In this document: positions 10,418 through 18,939 of the stretch, piece by piece
Numbering within the stretch: the stretch's first letter is position 1
Layout: every line of letters begins with the position of its first letter
Source of the DNA: Pseudomonas borbori
GTDB lineage: Bacteria; Pseudomonadota; Gammaproteobacteria; Pseudomonadales; Pseudomonadaceae
Assembly: GCF_900115555.1 (NCBI RefSeq)
Contig: NZ_FOWX01000011.1
Location: forward strand, 62,001-126,000
Direction of reading: 5' to 3'
DNA length: 64,000 nucleotides
Made by a program: the position numbers and the translations under genes
The notes under the pieces: model-generated
Databases searched by the model: none
The model's input: only the letters and a program-made list of their open reading frames with translations
What the model was told of the DNA's origin: nothing

Positions 10418-11089
10418 ATGGACGTTGCCAGCAGCAAGACCGAGTTGCCCACTTGCGCACGGGAACGGGTTATGTTGCTGATCAAGCGCGACGGCCCGCA
10501 AACCGTGGCGCGGCTGGCCCGGCAGTTGGGCGTGAGCAGCATGGCGGTGCGCCAGCAACTGGCCCTGCTGAGTGCCGAGGGTCTGGTCGCGTTCAGCGAC
10601 GAGCCGCGCCGGATCGGCCGGCCGGCACGGGTCTGGCGGCTGACGGCCAAGGCCGATGCGCGTTTCCCCGATCGGCATGGCGCCCTCGCGGTCTACCTGC
10701 TGCAGGGGGTGCAGAGCGCCTTCGGCGAGGCAGGCTTGCAGCGCCTGACCGCTGGCTGGACGCGCCAGCAGTTGGCGGCTTACCGCGCACAGATGCCCGC
10801 CGCGGACCTGCCGCTGGCACAGCGGGTCGCCGCGCTGGCACGTATCCGCTGTGCGGAAGGCTTCATGGCCGAGTGCCGGCCCGCCGCGGATGGCGTGCTG
10901 GAACTGGTGGAAAACCACTGCGCGATCGCCCAGGCGGCGACCGTCTGCCAGCGGCTCTGCGGCGGCGAGCTGGCGCTGTTTCGCGAGCTGCTCGGCGAGG
11001 GGGTCAGGGTCGAGCGCGGCGAACACCTGCTGGCGGGGGACCACCGCTGCACCTACCGCATCTTCAGTAGCCGCGACGCGCCGCCGTAG
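10418..11089 (+). CDS. sufR: SufR-type Fe-S-sensing transcriptional regulator
   Basis: 223-residue helix-turn-helix repressor. The N-terminal winged helix (~17-75) shows LARQLGVSSMAVRQQLALL and GRPARVWRLT. The C-terminal half carries the SufR cysteine signature: ENHC at ~168, LC at ~181 (a C-x12-C pair) and GDHRCTYRI at ~211, with GEHLLAGD between. SufR uses these to hold a labile cluster and repress suf when supply is adequate. ATG 10418 is chosen over TTG 10391 because AAGGA lies 7 bases upstream. Divergent from the Rieske-suf operon with 126 bases between. SufR is typical of cyanobacteria and actinobacteria; proteobacterial suf is more often under IscR, Fur or OxyR. Confidence 0.85.
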   Translation: MDVASSKTELPTCARERVMLLIKRDGPQTVARLARQLGVSSMAVRQQLALLSAEGLVAFSDEPRRIGRPARVWRLTAKADARFPDRHGALAVYLLQGVQSAFGEAGLQRLTAGWTRQQLAAYRAQMPAADLPLAQRVAALARIRCAEGFMAECRPAADGVLELVENHCAIAQAATVCQRLCGGELALFRELLGEGVRVERGEHLLAGDHRCTYRIFSSRDAPP

Positions 11090-11260
11090 GGGCGCTCGCC
11101 CAGTCTGCGATGCAGCGCTGGCTCCTATAAAAAACCTCATGCCCCATAGAATCAATGACATGCGGGTTGTTTTATAAGAGATCCCCCGTCGTCCAGACGC
11201 TGCGCTGTCGCGCAGCAGCGGGGGAAGTTGCGTCTGTCGGCTTGTAGGCTTGTAGGTACT

Positions 11261-11314
11261 TGCAGGAGCGGGCCATGCCCGCGATGCGTTTCGCGGGCAT
11301 GGCCCGCTCCTGCA
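11261..11314. repeat. REP-like hairpin, 24-bp perfect inverted repeat
   Basis: Arms 11261-11284 and 11291-11314 are perfectly complementary, with a 6-base loop. The arm sequence (GGAGCGGGCCATGCCCGCGA) resembles the REP/REPIN elements common between Pseudomonas genes. It lies in the gap between the sufR end and the convergent thioesterase, and may also stop transcription, although no T-tract adjoins it. Confidence 0.75.
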
Positions 11315-11357
11315 GGTCTTTGTGCGGATTAAATTTATCTATAAACAATGAGTTATT

Positions 11358-11807
11358 TCAGTTCGACAAGAGCCAGTTGACCTTGGGGAATTTGCTGCTG
11401 AACACCGTCGGCATCTCTACCACCTTGCCGAGCCTGTAGTCGAAGAACACGAAGCCCGACTTGGCCATCGCCACCAGGCTGCCGTCGGCCGGGCGGGTGA
11501 TGCGGAAGGTAATGTCGCCGCCGTACTTGTTGAAGTCCATCACGCCGACCTCGAACAGCAACTGATCGCGCGCATGGGCTTCGGCGCGGTAGGTGGTGGC
11601 CAGGTCGGTGACGATGATGCCGGTGCCATCTGCGCGGGTTTCGCCGATGCCGAACTCGAACAGGAAACGCGCCCGTGCCTCGGAAATCATCGAGATCATC
11701 GAGTCGTTGCCCAGGTGGTTGGCGGCATTGATGTCGGTCACGCGCACGGTCAGGTGGGTGCTGTAGCAGTATTGGTCTTCGGGGAACTCGAGTTTCAGGC
11801 GGGCCAT
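11358..11807 (-). CDS. Hot-dog fold acyl-CoA thioesterase-like protein
   Basis: 149-residue protein of the 4HBT/YbgC-like thioesterase group, expected to hydrolyse acyl-CoA or acyl-ACP esters in the cytoplasm. Seen: VTDINAANHLGNDSMISMISEARARF, where the Asp/Asn-rich start of the hot-dog helix sits in the usual place, and the following strands YRAEAHARDQLLFEVGV and SGFVFFDYRLGKVVEMP. ATG 11807 is preferred; an in-frame ATG at 11861 would add 18 poorly conserved residues. Substrate unknown. Confidence 0.75.
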   Translation of the reverse strand: MARLKLEFPEDQYCYSTHLTVRVTDINAANHLGNDSMISMISEARARFLFEFGIGETRADGTGIIVTDLATTYRAEAHARDQLLFEVGVMDFNKYGGDITFRITRPADGSLVAMAKSGFVFFDYRLGKVVEMPTVFSSKFPKVNWLLSN

Positions 11808-11916
11808 GGGCAGCTCTCGTGCAGGCGGGATAGGGCGGCGCAATTGTACGTGGGCTTTCATCGATTTCGCCCTATCGGCCCGGTGAATGATGCCCCGCCC
11901 TGGCTACCCGTTGGCC

Positions 11917-12606
11917 TCAGCGGTGCAGGGAGTTCAAGTGATAGAAGGTCACCCGTCCGCCTTCGTTGGAGGGGCCGTAATTGTCCTGAATATAGGCGCC
12001 GGCCTTGAAGTACAGTTGTTCCTTGCTCCAGTACGCGCTCAATTGCTGATAGAGCGAGCCCTTGTCGCCGTCACTGCTCTGGACGCTGACGCCAAGCTTG
12101 CCGCTCGGCGTGATGCGCAGCTTATAGCTGAAGCGCTCGTTCAACTGGATGTTCTCGGCCAGCAGGATGTTCTGTACCTCGGCATCGCCCGGGCGTTTGC
12201 GCAGCAACAGTTCCAACCGGCCGACGCCGCGCCGGTAGTGGTATTGCAGTTTGGCCAGCGGGTCGTTGTCGCTGCCGGGTTCGTCCTTGCTGTGGATCTG
12301 GCCGATGACGACCTTGTTCTGGCTCGGCACCTGGTTGATCGTCAGCACTGCGCTCAGGTAGTTGTCGGCGCTGTAGTAGTACCAGTTGCTCAGCGTGCCG
12401 TCGGCCTGGGTTTCGCGCAGCTCGCTACGCGGGTAGCGGGCGTCGGCGGTATGCGAGCCGTCGACCGGCACCCAGAAGGTGAGGCTGCCGTCGTCATTGC
12501 GGCGCATGTATTGGCTTTCGTAACCGTTGTTCAGGCGCGGGGTTTCGATGGTGGTGGGGGATGGGTCGGTGGGAACCGAGAGGTTCCAGGTGGTGAGATC
12601 GAGCAC
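11917..12606 (-). CDS. Polysaccharide lyase family 7 (alginate lyase)
   Basis: 229-residue PL7 lyase that cleaves alginate or related polyuronates by beta-elimination. The three PL7 signature blocks are present in order: RSELRE (~60), VVIGQIHSKDE (~98, catalytic Q-x-H) and YFKAGAYIQDNYG near the C-terminus with the catalytic tyrosine. From memory the closest P. aeruginosa counterpart is PA1784, near nasTS there too. No signal peptide is visible: the protein starts MLDLTTWNLSVPTDP directly, so it may be intracellular or leave by another route. Beyond its stop lies the thioesterase gene on the same strand. Confidence 0.9.
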   Translation of the reverse strand: MLDLTTWNLSVPTDPSPTTIETPRLNNGYESQYMRRNDDGSLTFWVPVDGSHTADARYPRSELRETQADGTLSNWYYYSADNYLSAVLTINQVPSQNKVVIGQIHSKDEPGSDNDPLAKLQYHYRRGVGRLELLLRKRPGDAEVQNILLAENIQLNERFSYKLRITPSGKLGVSVQSSDGDKGSLYQQLSAYWSKEQLYFKAGAYIQDNYGPSNEGGRVTFYHLNSLHR

Positions 12607-12779
12607 GACTGATCCTTAATGATCTTGAACGACTGTGAATGGCTGGGTTTCGGTGGCCGCCAGCGCAGTAAGTTCAATCGGATCGGGAATTTCTCAACCA
12701 GGCTGCCGGGATCGATCGAGCTGGTTGGCCGGGAATTCTGGGTGTCTAGGGGAGATGCTTCTTGGTCCGGATTCAGGTG

Positions 12780-12810
12780 GCACCACCCACACTTGCCGTG
12801 TGGGTGGTGC
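12780..12810. terminator. Strong hairpin downstream of nrtC
   Basis: Arms 12780-12792 and 12798-12810 form a 13-bp perfect stem with a 5-base loop (TTGCC). It lies 21 bases beyond the nrtC stop on the minus strand. No T-run follows on either strand, so it may be a weak terminator or an mRNA 3'-stabilising hairpin. The rest of 12607-12831 holds nothing recognised. Confidence 0.5.
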
Positions 12811-12831
12811 GGACTCGTACAAGGGTACAGC

Positions 12832-13626
12832 TCAAGCCGCCGGACGCTGCTGCTTCTGGTAGAGGAACTCCAGCACGGCGGCGCGGTATTCGTGATAACG
12901 CGCGTCATGGGCCAAGGCAATGCGCTCGCGCGGGCGCTGCAGTTGTATGTGCAGGATTTCGCCGACACTGGCCGCCGGGCCGTTGCTCATCATGACGATG
13001 CGGTCGGACAGCAGCACGGCCTCGTCGACATCATGGGTGATCATGATCACGGTGTTGCCCAGTTCGGCGTGGATCTCCATCAGCGAATCCTGCAGATGGG
13101 CGCGGGTCAGGGCGTCGAGGGCGCCGAAGGGTTCGTCCATCAGCAATACCTTGGGCTGCATGGCCAGGGCGCGGGCGATGCCGATGCGCTGTTTCATGCC
13201 GCCGGAGATCTCGCTGGGGCGCTTGTCCTTGGCGTGCATCATGTGCACCAGTTCCAGGTTGTGCTCGATCCAGTCGCGCATTTCGCCGCGCGATTTGCTG
13301 TTGCGAAACACCTGGCGCACCGCCAGTTCGACGTTCTGGTAGCAGCTCAGCCAGGGCAGCAGGCTGTGGTTCTGGAACACCACGGCGCGCTCGGGGCCGG
13401 GTTCGTCGACCTCACGGCCGTCGAGGATGACCCCGCCGGTGGTGGCCTGGTACAGACCGGCGACGATGTTCAGGACGGTGGATTTGCCGCAGCCGGAGTG
13501 GCCGATCAGGGAGACGAACTCGCCCTTGTCGATGCGCAGGTTGACGTTCTGCAGCGCGCGGTACAGGCCCTTGTCGGTGGGGAAGTCGATGCCGACGCCG
13601 GTCAGTTCGAGGTGTGAATGGCTCAT
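12832..13626 (-). CDS. nrtC: Nitrate ABC transporter ATP-binding protein (NrtC/NrtD-like)
   Basis: 264-residue ATPase of the nitrate/taurine/bicarbonate importer group. Seen: Walker A GHSGCGKST, Q-loop VFQNHSLLPWLS, signature ISGGMKQR, Walker B VLLMDEPFGALD and switch histidine MITHDVDEA. It lacks the NrtA-like C-terminal extension of cyanobacterial NrtC, so it is closer in layout to NrtD or SsuB. Starts 14 bases after the permease stop in the same operon as a binding protein whose promoter and leader are nitrogen/nitrate type, which supports nitrate or nitrite as the substrate. Confidence 0.85.
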   Translation of the reverse strand: MSHSHLELTGVGIDFPTDKGLYRALQNVNLRIDKGEFVSLIGHSGCGKSTVLNIVAGLYQATTGGVILDGREVDEPGPERAVVFQNHSLLPWLSCYQNVELAVRQVFRNSKSRGEMRDWIEHNLELVHMMHAKDKRPSEISGGMKQRIGIARALAMQPKVLLMDEPFGALDALTRAHLQDSLMEIHAELGNTVIMITHDVDEAVLLSDRIVMMSNGPAASVGEILHIQLQRPRERIALAHDARYHEYRAAVLEFLYQKQQRPAA

Positions 13627-13640
13627 GGGAGGTCTCCTGA

Positions 13641-14633
13641 TTAGCGCAGTACGGCGTTCTTGTCCCAGCTGAACTGGCGTTGCAGCAGGAGCATGAGGCG
13701 GTCGAGGGCGAAGCCGATCAGGCCGATGACGATCACCGCCACCATGATCCGGCCGAGGGAGCTTGCGCTGCCGTTCTGGAACTCGTCCCAGATGAATTTG
13801 CCCAGGCCCGGGTTCTGCGCCAGCATCTCGGCGGCGATCAGCACCATCCAGCCGGTACCGAGCGACATGCGCAGGCCGGTGAAGATCATGGGCACGGCGG
13901 CGGGCAGGACGATGCGCCGCACATGCGACAGCGGCGACAGGCTCAGCACCTTGCTGACGTTGTTCAGATCCTGCTCGATGCTGGCCACGCCCACCGTGGT
14001 GTTGATCACCGTCGGCCACAGGCAGCACAGCGCCACGGTGATGGCCGAGGTGAGGAAGGATTTGGCGAACAGCGGATCGTCGCTGACATACAGGGCGCTG
14101 ACCAGCATGGTCACCAGAGGCAGCCAGGCCAGTGGGGAGACCGGTTTGAACACCTGGATCAAGGGGTTGATGGCGGTGTAGATGGTCTTGCTCAGGCCAC
14201 AGACGATACCCAGCGGAATGGCGATCAGCGAGGCGATGGCAAAGCCGGCCATGACGGTGTAGAGGCTGGTGAAAATCTGCTGAACGAAGGTTGGTTTGCC
14301 GGTATAGGGGCGCACCTTCACCTCGGCGTCCGGGTTTTTCGCCAGCAAGGCGGCGTTGCGTGTGTCCTGGCGCTCGTAGAAGACCCGGGCCTTTTCCCGC
14401 TCCCTGAGGTGGGCGCTGACCAGGCCGGAGAACTGTTCGGAAACCTGCACCGGTCCAGGGAACTGGCCGAGGCTGGTCTGAATGTTGTTGGCTACCAGCT
14501 GCCAGCACAGCAGGAAGCCGATAATTCCGAGCAGGGGCAGGATCAAGGGCGGTGCCCAGCGCTTGAGGAGCGCACTGCTGCGCGCCGTTTTCAGTGTTTC
14601 GGTTATCGGGGTGGCGACGCTCGGATTGCTCAT
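13641..14633 (-). CDS. nrtB: Nitrate ABC transporter permease (NrtB-like)
   Basis: 330-residue inner-membrane permease. An N-terminal TM segment (PPLILPLLGIIGFLLCWQLV) is followed by a charged periplasmic stretch, then a TM cluster with the BPD-type EAA region (HVRRIVLPAAVPMIFTGLRM, GTGWMVLIAAEML) characteristic of the NrtB/SsuC family. ATG 14633 is chosen because AGAGGACAGG precedes it; the open frame extends to 14687 without a better ribosome site. Middle gene of nrtABC, 54 bases after nrtA. Confidence 0.88.
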   Translation of the reverse strand: MSNPSVATPITETLKTARSSALLKRWAPPLILPLLGIIGFLLCWQLVANNIQTSLGQFPGPVQVSEQFSGLVSAHLREREKARVFYERQDTRNAALLAKNPDAEVKVRPYTGKPTFVQQIFTSLYTVMAGFAIASLIAIPLGIVCGLSKTIYTAINPLIQVFKPVSPLAWLPLVTMLVSALYVSDDPLFAKSFLTSAITVALCCLWPTVINTTVGVASIEQDLNNVSKVLSLSPLSHVRRIVLPAAVPMIFTGLRMSLGTGWMVLIAAEMLAQNPGLGKFIWDEFQNGSASSLGRIMVAVIVIGLIGFALDRLMLLLQRQFSWDKNAVLR

Positions 14634-14687
14634 CGTCCTGTCCTCTTTGTTGGAAGGGAGCCGGCTTGGCGGCTCCGGGAGTGACAA

Positions 14688-16076
14688 TTAGATTTGCGTG
14701 TCGCCCTTCAGACCGATCTCGAACTGCTCGAGATAGGCATTGGGCTTGCGACCGTCGTAAGGCACGCCGTCGATGGTGTCGGTCAGCGGCGCACGGAAGC
14801 CATCGTCATCGGCCGGCGGGAAATCGCTGGCCGCGAACTTGCCTTCTGCCACCAGTTCGGCGGCCGCCTCGCGGTAGATCGCCGGCAGGTAGACTTTCTT
14901 GGCCATCTCCAGGTACCAGTTGTCCGGCTTGGCTTCGGCGATCTGGCCCCAGCGGCGCATTTGCGTCAGGTACCACACGGCGTCGGAGTAGTAGGGGTAG
15001 GTGGCGTGGTAGCGGAAGAACACGTTGAAGTCCGGAGTCTCGCGCTTGTCGCCCTTCTCGAACTCGAAGGTGCCGGTCATGGAGTTGGCGATCACCTGGG
15101 CGTCGGCGCCGACGTACTCGGGCCGGGAGAGGATTTCCACGGCTTCCTGGCGGTTGGCGTTGTTGTCGGCGTCCAGCCATTGGCCGGCGCGAATCAGCGC
15201 CTTGACCACGCGCTTGTGGGTTTCCGGGTTGGCTTCGGCCCAGCTCTTGGACACGCCGAAGACTTTCTCCGACATGTTCTTGCGGATGGCGTAGTCGGCG
15301 ACTACCGGTACGCCGATGCCCTTGAACACGGCGGCCTGGTTCCACGGCTCGCCGACGCTGTAGCCGTGAATGGTGCCGGCCTCCATGGTGGCCGGCATCT
15401 GCGGCGGCGGGGTCACCGAGAGCAGCGCCTTGGCGTCGATCTGGCCGCTGATGTCGCCCTTGTGCGGGGCGTAGTAACCGGGGTGGATGCCGCCAGCGGC
15501 GAGCCAGTAACGCAGCTCGTAGTTATGGGTGGAAACCGGGAACACCATGCCCAGGTTGAACGACTTGCCGCCGGCGTTGATCTTGTCGATCACCGGCCTC
15601 AGGGCATCGGCCTTGATCGGGTGAACCGGCTTGCCACCTTCCATGGGCACATGCTGCTTCATCTCCTCCCAGACCGCATTGGAGACGGTGATGGCGTTAC
15701 CGTTGAGGTCCATGGTGAAGGCGGTGACCACCTCGGCCTTGGTGCCGAAGCCGATGGTGGCGCCGATCGGCTGGCCGGAGAGCATGTGCGCGCCGTCCAG
15801 TTCGCCGTCGATCACCCGGTCCAGCAGCACCTTCCAGTTGGCCTGGGCTTCCAGGGTGACGTAGAGGCCTTCATCCTCGAAGAAGCCCTTTTCATAGGCG
15901 ATGGCCAGTGGCGCCATATCGGTCAGCTTGATAAAGCCGAACTTCAGCTCGTCCTTCTCCGCCTCGGCTGCGAGGGCGATCTGCAGGCTCAGCGGCGACA
16001 GCAGCATGACCGCGGCACAGCCGAGGCCAGCCAGGGTTTTTTTCAGTAGCGAACGGCGAGTGGTGGAGTTACGCAT
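14688..16076 (-). CDS. nrtA: Nitrate-binding protein of an ABC transporter (NrtA/CmpA family)
   Basis: 462-residue periplasmic binding protein for nitrate/nitrite. The N-terminus ([17 protein letters not shown] then a hydrophobic stretch and ALAAEA) is a Tat-like signal peptide with a twin arginine. Family blocks seen: [63 protein letters not shown] and [26 protein letters not shown] good ribosome site (TGAGGAACC) precedes the ATG. First gene of nrtABC, behind a long structured leader and a sigma-54 promoter. Full length for the family, with no visible lesion. Confidence 0.9.
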   Translation of the reverse strand: MRNSTTRRSLLKKTLAGLGCAAVMLLSPLSLQIALAAEAEKDELKFGFIKLTDMAPLAIAYEKGFFEDEGLYVTLEAQANWKVLLDRVIDGELDGAHMLSGQPIGATIGFGTKAEVVTAFTMDLNGNAITVSNAVWEEMKQHVPMEGGKPVHPIKADALRPVIDKINAGGKSFNLGMVFPVSTHNYELRYWLAAGGIHPGYYAPHKGDISGQIDAKALLSVTPPPQMPATMEAGTIHGYSVGEPWNQAAVFKGIGVPVVADYAIRKNMSEKVFGVSKSWAEANPETHKRVVKALIRAGQWLDADNNANRQEAVEILSRPEYVGADAQVIANSMTGTFEFEKGDKRETPDFNVFFRYHATYPYYSDAVWYLTQMRRWGQIAEAKPDNWYLEMAKKVYLPAIYREAAAELVAEGKFAASDFPPADDDGFRAPLTDTIDGVPYDGRKPNAYLEQFEIGLKGDTQI

Positions 16077-16101
16077 GGTGGTTCCTCAAGTCCCAGAAAC
16101 G

Positions 16102-16158
16102 AAAAAAGACGTCGCGGACAGCCCAACCAGTAGTTGGCCGAGTGTCGTTGACGTCTTT
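16102..16158 (-). terminator. Leader terminator (attenuator) of nrtABC
   Basis: Read on the minus strand, AAAGACGTC (16150-16158) pairs with GACGTCTTT (16105-16113), enclosing an inner CCAAC/GTTGG hairpin, and runs directly into TTTTTT (16107-16102). It stands ~26 bases before the nrtA ATG, inside the leader rather than after a gene, so it should block nrt transcription unless anti-terminated. The NasT gene nearby is the expected antiterminator. Confidence 0.8.
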
Positions 16159-16171
16159 GTCAATTCGTCCC

Positions 16172-16213
16172 GATCACCGCCGTTGGCGACCCGAAGACGT
16201 GTGTTGGTGTCTT
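16172..16213 (-). promoter_or_regulatory. ANTAR (NasT) target hairpins in the nrtA leader
   Basis: On the minus strand the proximal hairpin (16172-16191) is GGTCGCC AACGGC GGTGATC: a 7-bp stem with two wobble pairs and a hexaloop with A at position 1 and G at position 4, the pattern known for ANTAR-domain RNA targets. Just upstream of it, 16194-16213 forms a second 5-bp stem (AAGAC/GTCTT) with a 10-base loop that is not canonical. The two hairpins lie between the predicted start site and the terminator, as in NasR/NasT-regulated leaders. Confidence 0.72.
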
Positions 16214-16224
16214 GAGGTGATATA

Positions 16225-16240
16225 AGCAAGGGGCTTGCCA
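16225..16240 (-). promoter_or_regulatory. Sigma-54 promoter of nrtABC
   Basis: Minus-strand TGGCAAG CCCC TTGCT matches the -24/-12 consensus TGGCACG-N4-TTGCW except one base, with the invariant GG and GC correctly spaced. Start would be near 16214, so the transcript would begin right at the first leader hairpin. It fits control by NtrC under nitrogen limitation; no clear NtrC site was identified upstream. Confidence 0.75.
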
Positions 16241-16547
16241 GGTTTGCTCGGTGATCGCCGTAGCAGGTTTGACGCATGCCTTTGTGGCAGCTGGGACGAG
16301 TCTGTAATGGTAACAATATATGATATAAATCAATGATTTATGGTGTGTATTAAATCCTGTTTGTTGTTTGTGTTGCCGGTTCGAAGACGGCGATATCGAG
16401 CAGCCAGCCCCCCCAGCGCTCTGCAGCTTCTGAACCATTGGCGTGCATGCATCCAGATGCCTTGAGCGCTATTGGTTCGGTTTTCAACCACGGACGCTGA
16501 GGCGACAGGGCCGGCCATGGGCGGCGAACAACAGCGGTCTGATCAGC
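16241..16547. other. AT-rich upstream region of the nrt promoter
   Basis: Non-coding stretch between the sigma-54 promoter and the next minus-strand gene. 16300-16375 is strongly AT-rich, which would suit IHF or an enhancer. A near-match to an Anr/FNR box (TTGAT-TTAT-ATCAT on the minus strand, 16320-16333, one mismatch) is present. No convincing gene was seen in either strand. Confidence 0.4.
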
Positions 16548-16898
16548 TCATACGACCCGGCGGCAACTTTCCAGCCTCCTGGTGCAGGGGCCGGAGTGTG
16601 CCTGCGTCTCCTCGACAAACTCCTTCAGCCACTTGAGCACGTCAACGGCCTCCCAGCGCGCCGGGTCGAACATGGCGTAGGCAAGGCCCTGATAGCCCAC
16701 CACATCCAGTTGCCTGTGATAGCCGGCACGCTGCAACAGGGCTTCGATTTCGGCGAAGCAGGTATTGAAGTGCACGCGGGTGAAAGGCGTTCGACCCTCG
16801 GTGACAATGCCCTCCAGATGCAATTCGGCGACTGTCGCGCGGACTTTTTCCAGTGGCATCCGGTTCACGCTGTGTTTCAGTTGCAAGACGTCCAGCAT
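16548..16898 (-). CDS. Small protein of unknown function, possibly SOS-regulated
   Basis: 116-residue protein that I do not recognise. It is likely real: the ATG has GGGAG upstream with a 7-base gap, and the composition is that of a folded cytoplasmic protein, without TM segments or a signal. Notable parts are VNRMPLEKVRATVAELHLEGIV, TPFTRVHFNTCFAEIEALLQRAGYH (alternating charged/hydrophobic helix) and ARWEAVDVLKWLKEFVEE. The Arg-rich C-terminal tail (CTRRLESCRRVV) looks less conserved. A LexA-type palindrome lies 90 bases upstream of its start, so damage induction is possible. Confidence 0.6.
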   Translation of the reverse strand: MLDVLQLKHSVNRMPLEKVRATVAELHLEGIVTEGRTPFTRVHFNTCFAEIEALLQRAGYHRQLDVVGYQGLAYAMFDPARWEAVDVLKWLKEFVEETQAHSGPCTRRLESCRRVV

Positions 16899-16983
16899 GG
16901 TTGTGCTCCCGATTGACGCTGTGGGTTGCCAGGTGTCGCTGCCGCGCAGACCTGACGAATGGTTGAGACAAGCCTAGCTAAAA

Positions 16984-17007
16984 ATACTGTACAAATAAAC
17001 AGTATTC
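16984..17007. promoter_or_regulatory. LexA (SOS) box candidate
   Basis: A perfect 8-bp inverted repeat AATACTGT-N8-ACAGTATT with an AT-rich centre contains CTG-N10-CAG (16988-17003), the LexA consensus of gamma-proteobacteria. It lies in the divergent gap, 86 bases before the unknown minus-strand gene and 89 bases before the plus-strand lipoprotein, so either or both could be controlled. Confidence 0.65.
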
Positions 17008-17096
17008 GGCAATAGTAAAGCCAAGACCCATCTCGATCACCCCTGCCGGTTGTTGCAACGCCAACGGCTGTCGGGACTGCAGAGGAGCGACCAGTA

Positions 17097-17483
17097 ATGC
17101 AACAGATGCTGATGACAATCGTGTTATCGGGGCTGCTGGCAGGCTGTGCCCAGCCGCAGATGGAGCAACCCAAGGCCAATGGCTCTTATCTGGTGATCGA
17201 AAACAGCCAGGCCTGGGCGGTGCTGGTCGCGGATGGCAAGCGGGTGGAGGAGCGCGGCACCGTGGTGGATGTGATCAAGCGTCAGCATGCTGCAGTTGCC
17301 GCCAGCTATGTGATCGAAACGGCCAATTGCGGGCGGGTGCAATGGTTGACCCAGCGCGCCGATGCTGCGGACGGCGCCACCACCCTGATGTTGCTGCACG
17401 ACAATCAGCAACTTGGCGACGCCGGCTGCGTGATTGGCGAAGGACTGACGCGCGTGTGGACGGTGCTGGATTATTCGGGCTGA
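17097..17483 (+). CDS. Small lipoprotein of unknown function
   Basis: 128 residues. The N-terminus MQQMLMTIVLSGLLAGC is a short signal peptide ending in a lipobox (LLAGC), so the mature protein would be lipid-anchored at the cysteine. The mature part contains two more cysteines (ETANCGRVQW and LGDAGCVIGEG), which could form a disulfide, and is otherwise soluble. AGGAG lies 9 bases before the ATG. No family recognised. It converges on alaC across a strong hairpin, and starts from the region with the LexA-like site. Confidence 0.7.
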   Translation: MQQMLMTIVLSGLLAGCAQPQMEQPKANGSYLVIENSQAWAVLVADGKRVEERGTVVDVIKRQHAAVAASYVIETANCGRVQWLTQRADAADGATTLMLLHDNQQLGDAGCVIGEGLTRVWTVLDYSG

Positions 17484-17498
17484 GGCGAGGGTTTGCCA

Positions 17499-17533
17499 GG
17501 TGGGTGCCGCGAAAAAATTTCGCGGCACCCACC
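17499..17533. terminator. Bidirectional terminator between lipoprotein gene and alaC
   Basis: A 16-bp perfect stem (17499-17514 with 17518-17533) with an AAA loop; the innermost three pairs are A-T. It sits exactly between two convergent genes, 15 bases after the lipoprotein stop. T-tracts outside the stem are absent, so efficiency is uncertain. Confidence 0.6.
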
Positions 17534-17549
17534 CAGGGTGACAGCTGGC

Positions 17550-18791
17550 TTAGCTAGGCGGGGCCTTGCGCGGTTTGCTCGGCACTGGCGCTTGAATCAG
17601 GCCATCTGCCCGGAACATCGCCTTGATTCCGCGCACGGCCTGGCGGATGCGATCCTGGTTTTCGATCAGGGCAAAGCGCACATGGTCATCGCCATAATCG
17701 CCGAAGCCGATGCCGGGTGAGACGCAGACCTTGGCATCCAGCAGCAGCTTCTTGGCGAACTCCAGGGAGCCGAGCTGGGCATAGGCTTCGGGAATCTTGG
17801 CCCAGACGTACATCGAGGCTTTCGGATTCACCACCATCCAGCCGATCTCATGCAGCCCCTTGACCAGCACATTGCGGCGCTGGCGGTACTGCTCGGCGAT
17901 ATCGCGCACGCACTGCTGATCGCCCTCCAGGGCCGCGATGGCGGCGACTTGCAGCGGCGTGAAGGTGCCGTAGTCGTGGTAGCTCTTGATCCGCGCCAGG
18001 GCGTTGACCAGTTCCTTGTTGCCGACCATGAAGCCGATACGCCAGCCGGCCATGTTGTAGCTTTTCGACAGGGTGAAGAACTCCACGGCAATGTCCTTGG
18101 CCCCCGGTACCTGCATGATCGAGGGCGCCTTCCAGCCGTCGTAGACGATGTCGGCATAGGCCAGGTCGTGGATCACCAGCACGTCGTACTGCTTGGCCAG
18201 GGCCACCACGCGCTCGAAGAAATCCAGCTCCACGCACTGCGCGGTGGGGTTGGAGGGAAAACCGAGGATCATCATCTTCGGCTTGGGAATCGACTCGCGG
18301 ATGGCCCGCTCCAGCTCGGCGAAGAAATCCACGCCGGGGATCAGCGGCACCGAGCGCACCTGGGCGCCGGCGATCACTGCGCCGTAGATATGGATCGGAT
18401 AGCTGGGGTTGGGCACCAGTACGGTGTCGCCATGATCCAGGGTGGCGAGCATCAGGTGTGCCAGGCCTTCCTTGGAGCCGATGGTGACGATGGCTTCGCT
18501 TTCCGGATCGATCTCCACGTCATAACGATCCTGGTACCAGCGCGAGATGGCGCGGCGCAGACGCGGGATGCCACGGGAGGTGGAATAGCCGTGGGTGTCG
18601 TCGCGCTGAGCGACCTGCACCAGCTTCTCGACGATATGCGGTGGTGTCGGGCCGTCGGGGTTGCCCATGCTGAAGTCGATGATGTCTTCGCCACGGCGGC
18701 GGGCAGCCATCTTCAGTTCGGCGGTGATATTGAAAACGTAGGGGGGGAGTCGATCGATGCGCGCGAAGCGGCGCGAAGCTTGGTCAGCCAT
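17550..18791 (-). CDS. alaC: Alanine/pyruvate-type aminotransferase (AlaC-like)
   Basis: 413-residue fold-type I PLP aminotransferase. Seen: [21 protein letters not shown] near the N-terminus, [15 protein letters not shown], the PLP lysine in [20 protein letters not shown], the aspartate and tyrosine in [15 protein letters not shown], and the substrate arginine in [18 protein letters not shown]. The MGNPDGPTP and [10 protein letters not shown] motifs match AlaC, which makes alanine from pyruvate and glutamate; related family members transaminate other amino acids, so specificity is by similarity. Pro/Lys-rich tail of ~12 residues. Monocistronic by position. Confidence 0.85.
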   Translation of the reverse strand: MADQASRRFARIDRLPPYVFNITAELKMAARRRGEDIIDFSMGNPDGPTPPHIVEKLVQVAQRDDTHGYSTSRGIPRLRRAISRWYQDRYDVEIDPESEAIVTIGSKEGLAHLMLATLDHGDTVLVPNPSYPIHIYGAVIAGAQVRSVPLIPGVDFFAELERAIRESIPKPKMMILGFPSNPTAQCVELDFFERVVALAKQYDVLVIHDLAYADIVYDGWKAPSIMQVPGAKDIAVEFFTLSKSYNMAGWRIGFMVGNKELVNALARIKSYHDYGTFTPLQVAAIAALEGDQQCVRDIAEQYRQRRNVLVKGLHEIGWMVVNPKASMYVWAKIPEAYAQLGSLEFAKKLLLDAKVCVSPGIGFGDYGDDHVRFALIENQDRIRQAVRGIKAMFRADGLIQAPVPSKPRKAPPS

Positions 18792-18939
18792 GCTTTCCTC
18801 GAAAACGTAAGCGCCCGGAACCGTCCGAGCGACGTTGGCCAGTGCGCTGGCCAGGTGGCGAAGATAAGCGGGAAGGGTAGGGGCTGTCGAGAGGCAGGAA
18901 GGCTGGGTATGGGTAACTTGGCCAGCCTCCCCGCTTTTA

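Noticed and set aside
16320-16333. Anr/FNR box upstream of nrtA (TTGAT-TTAT-ATCAT)
   Set aside because: One mismatch in the fixed half-site and distant from the sigma-54 promoter; mentioned only as a weak possibility.
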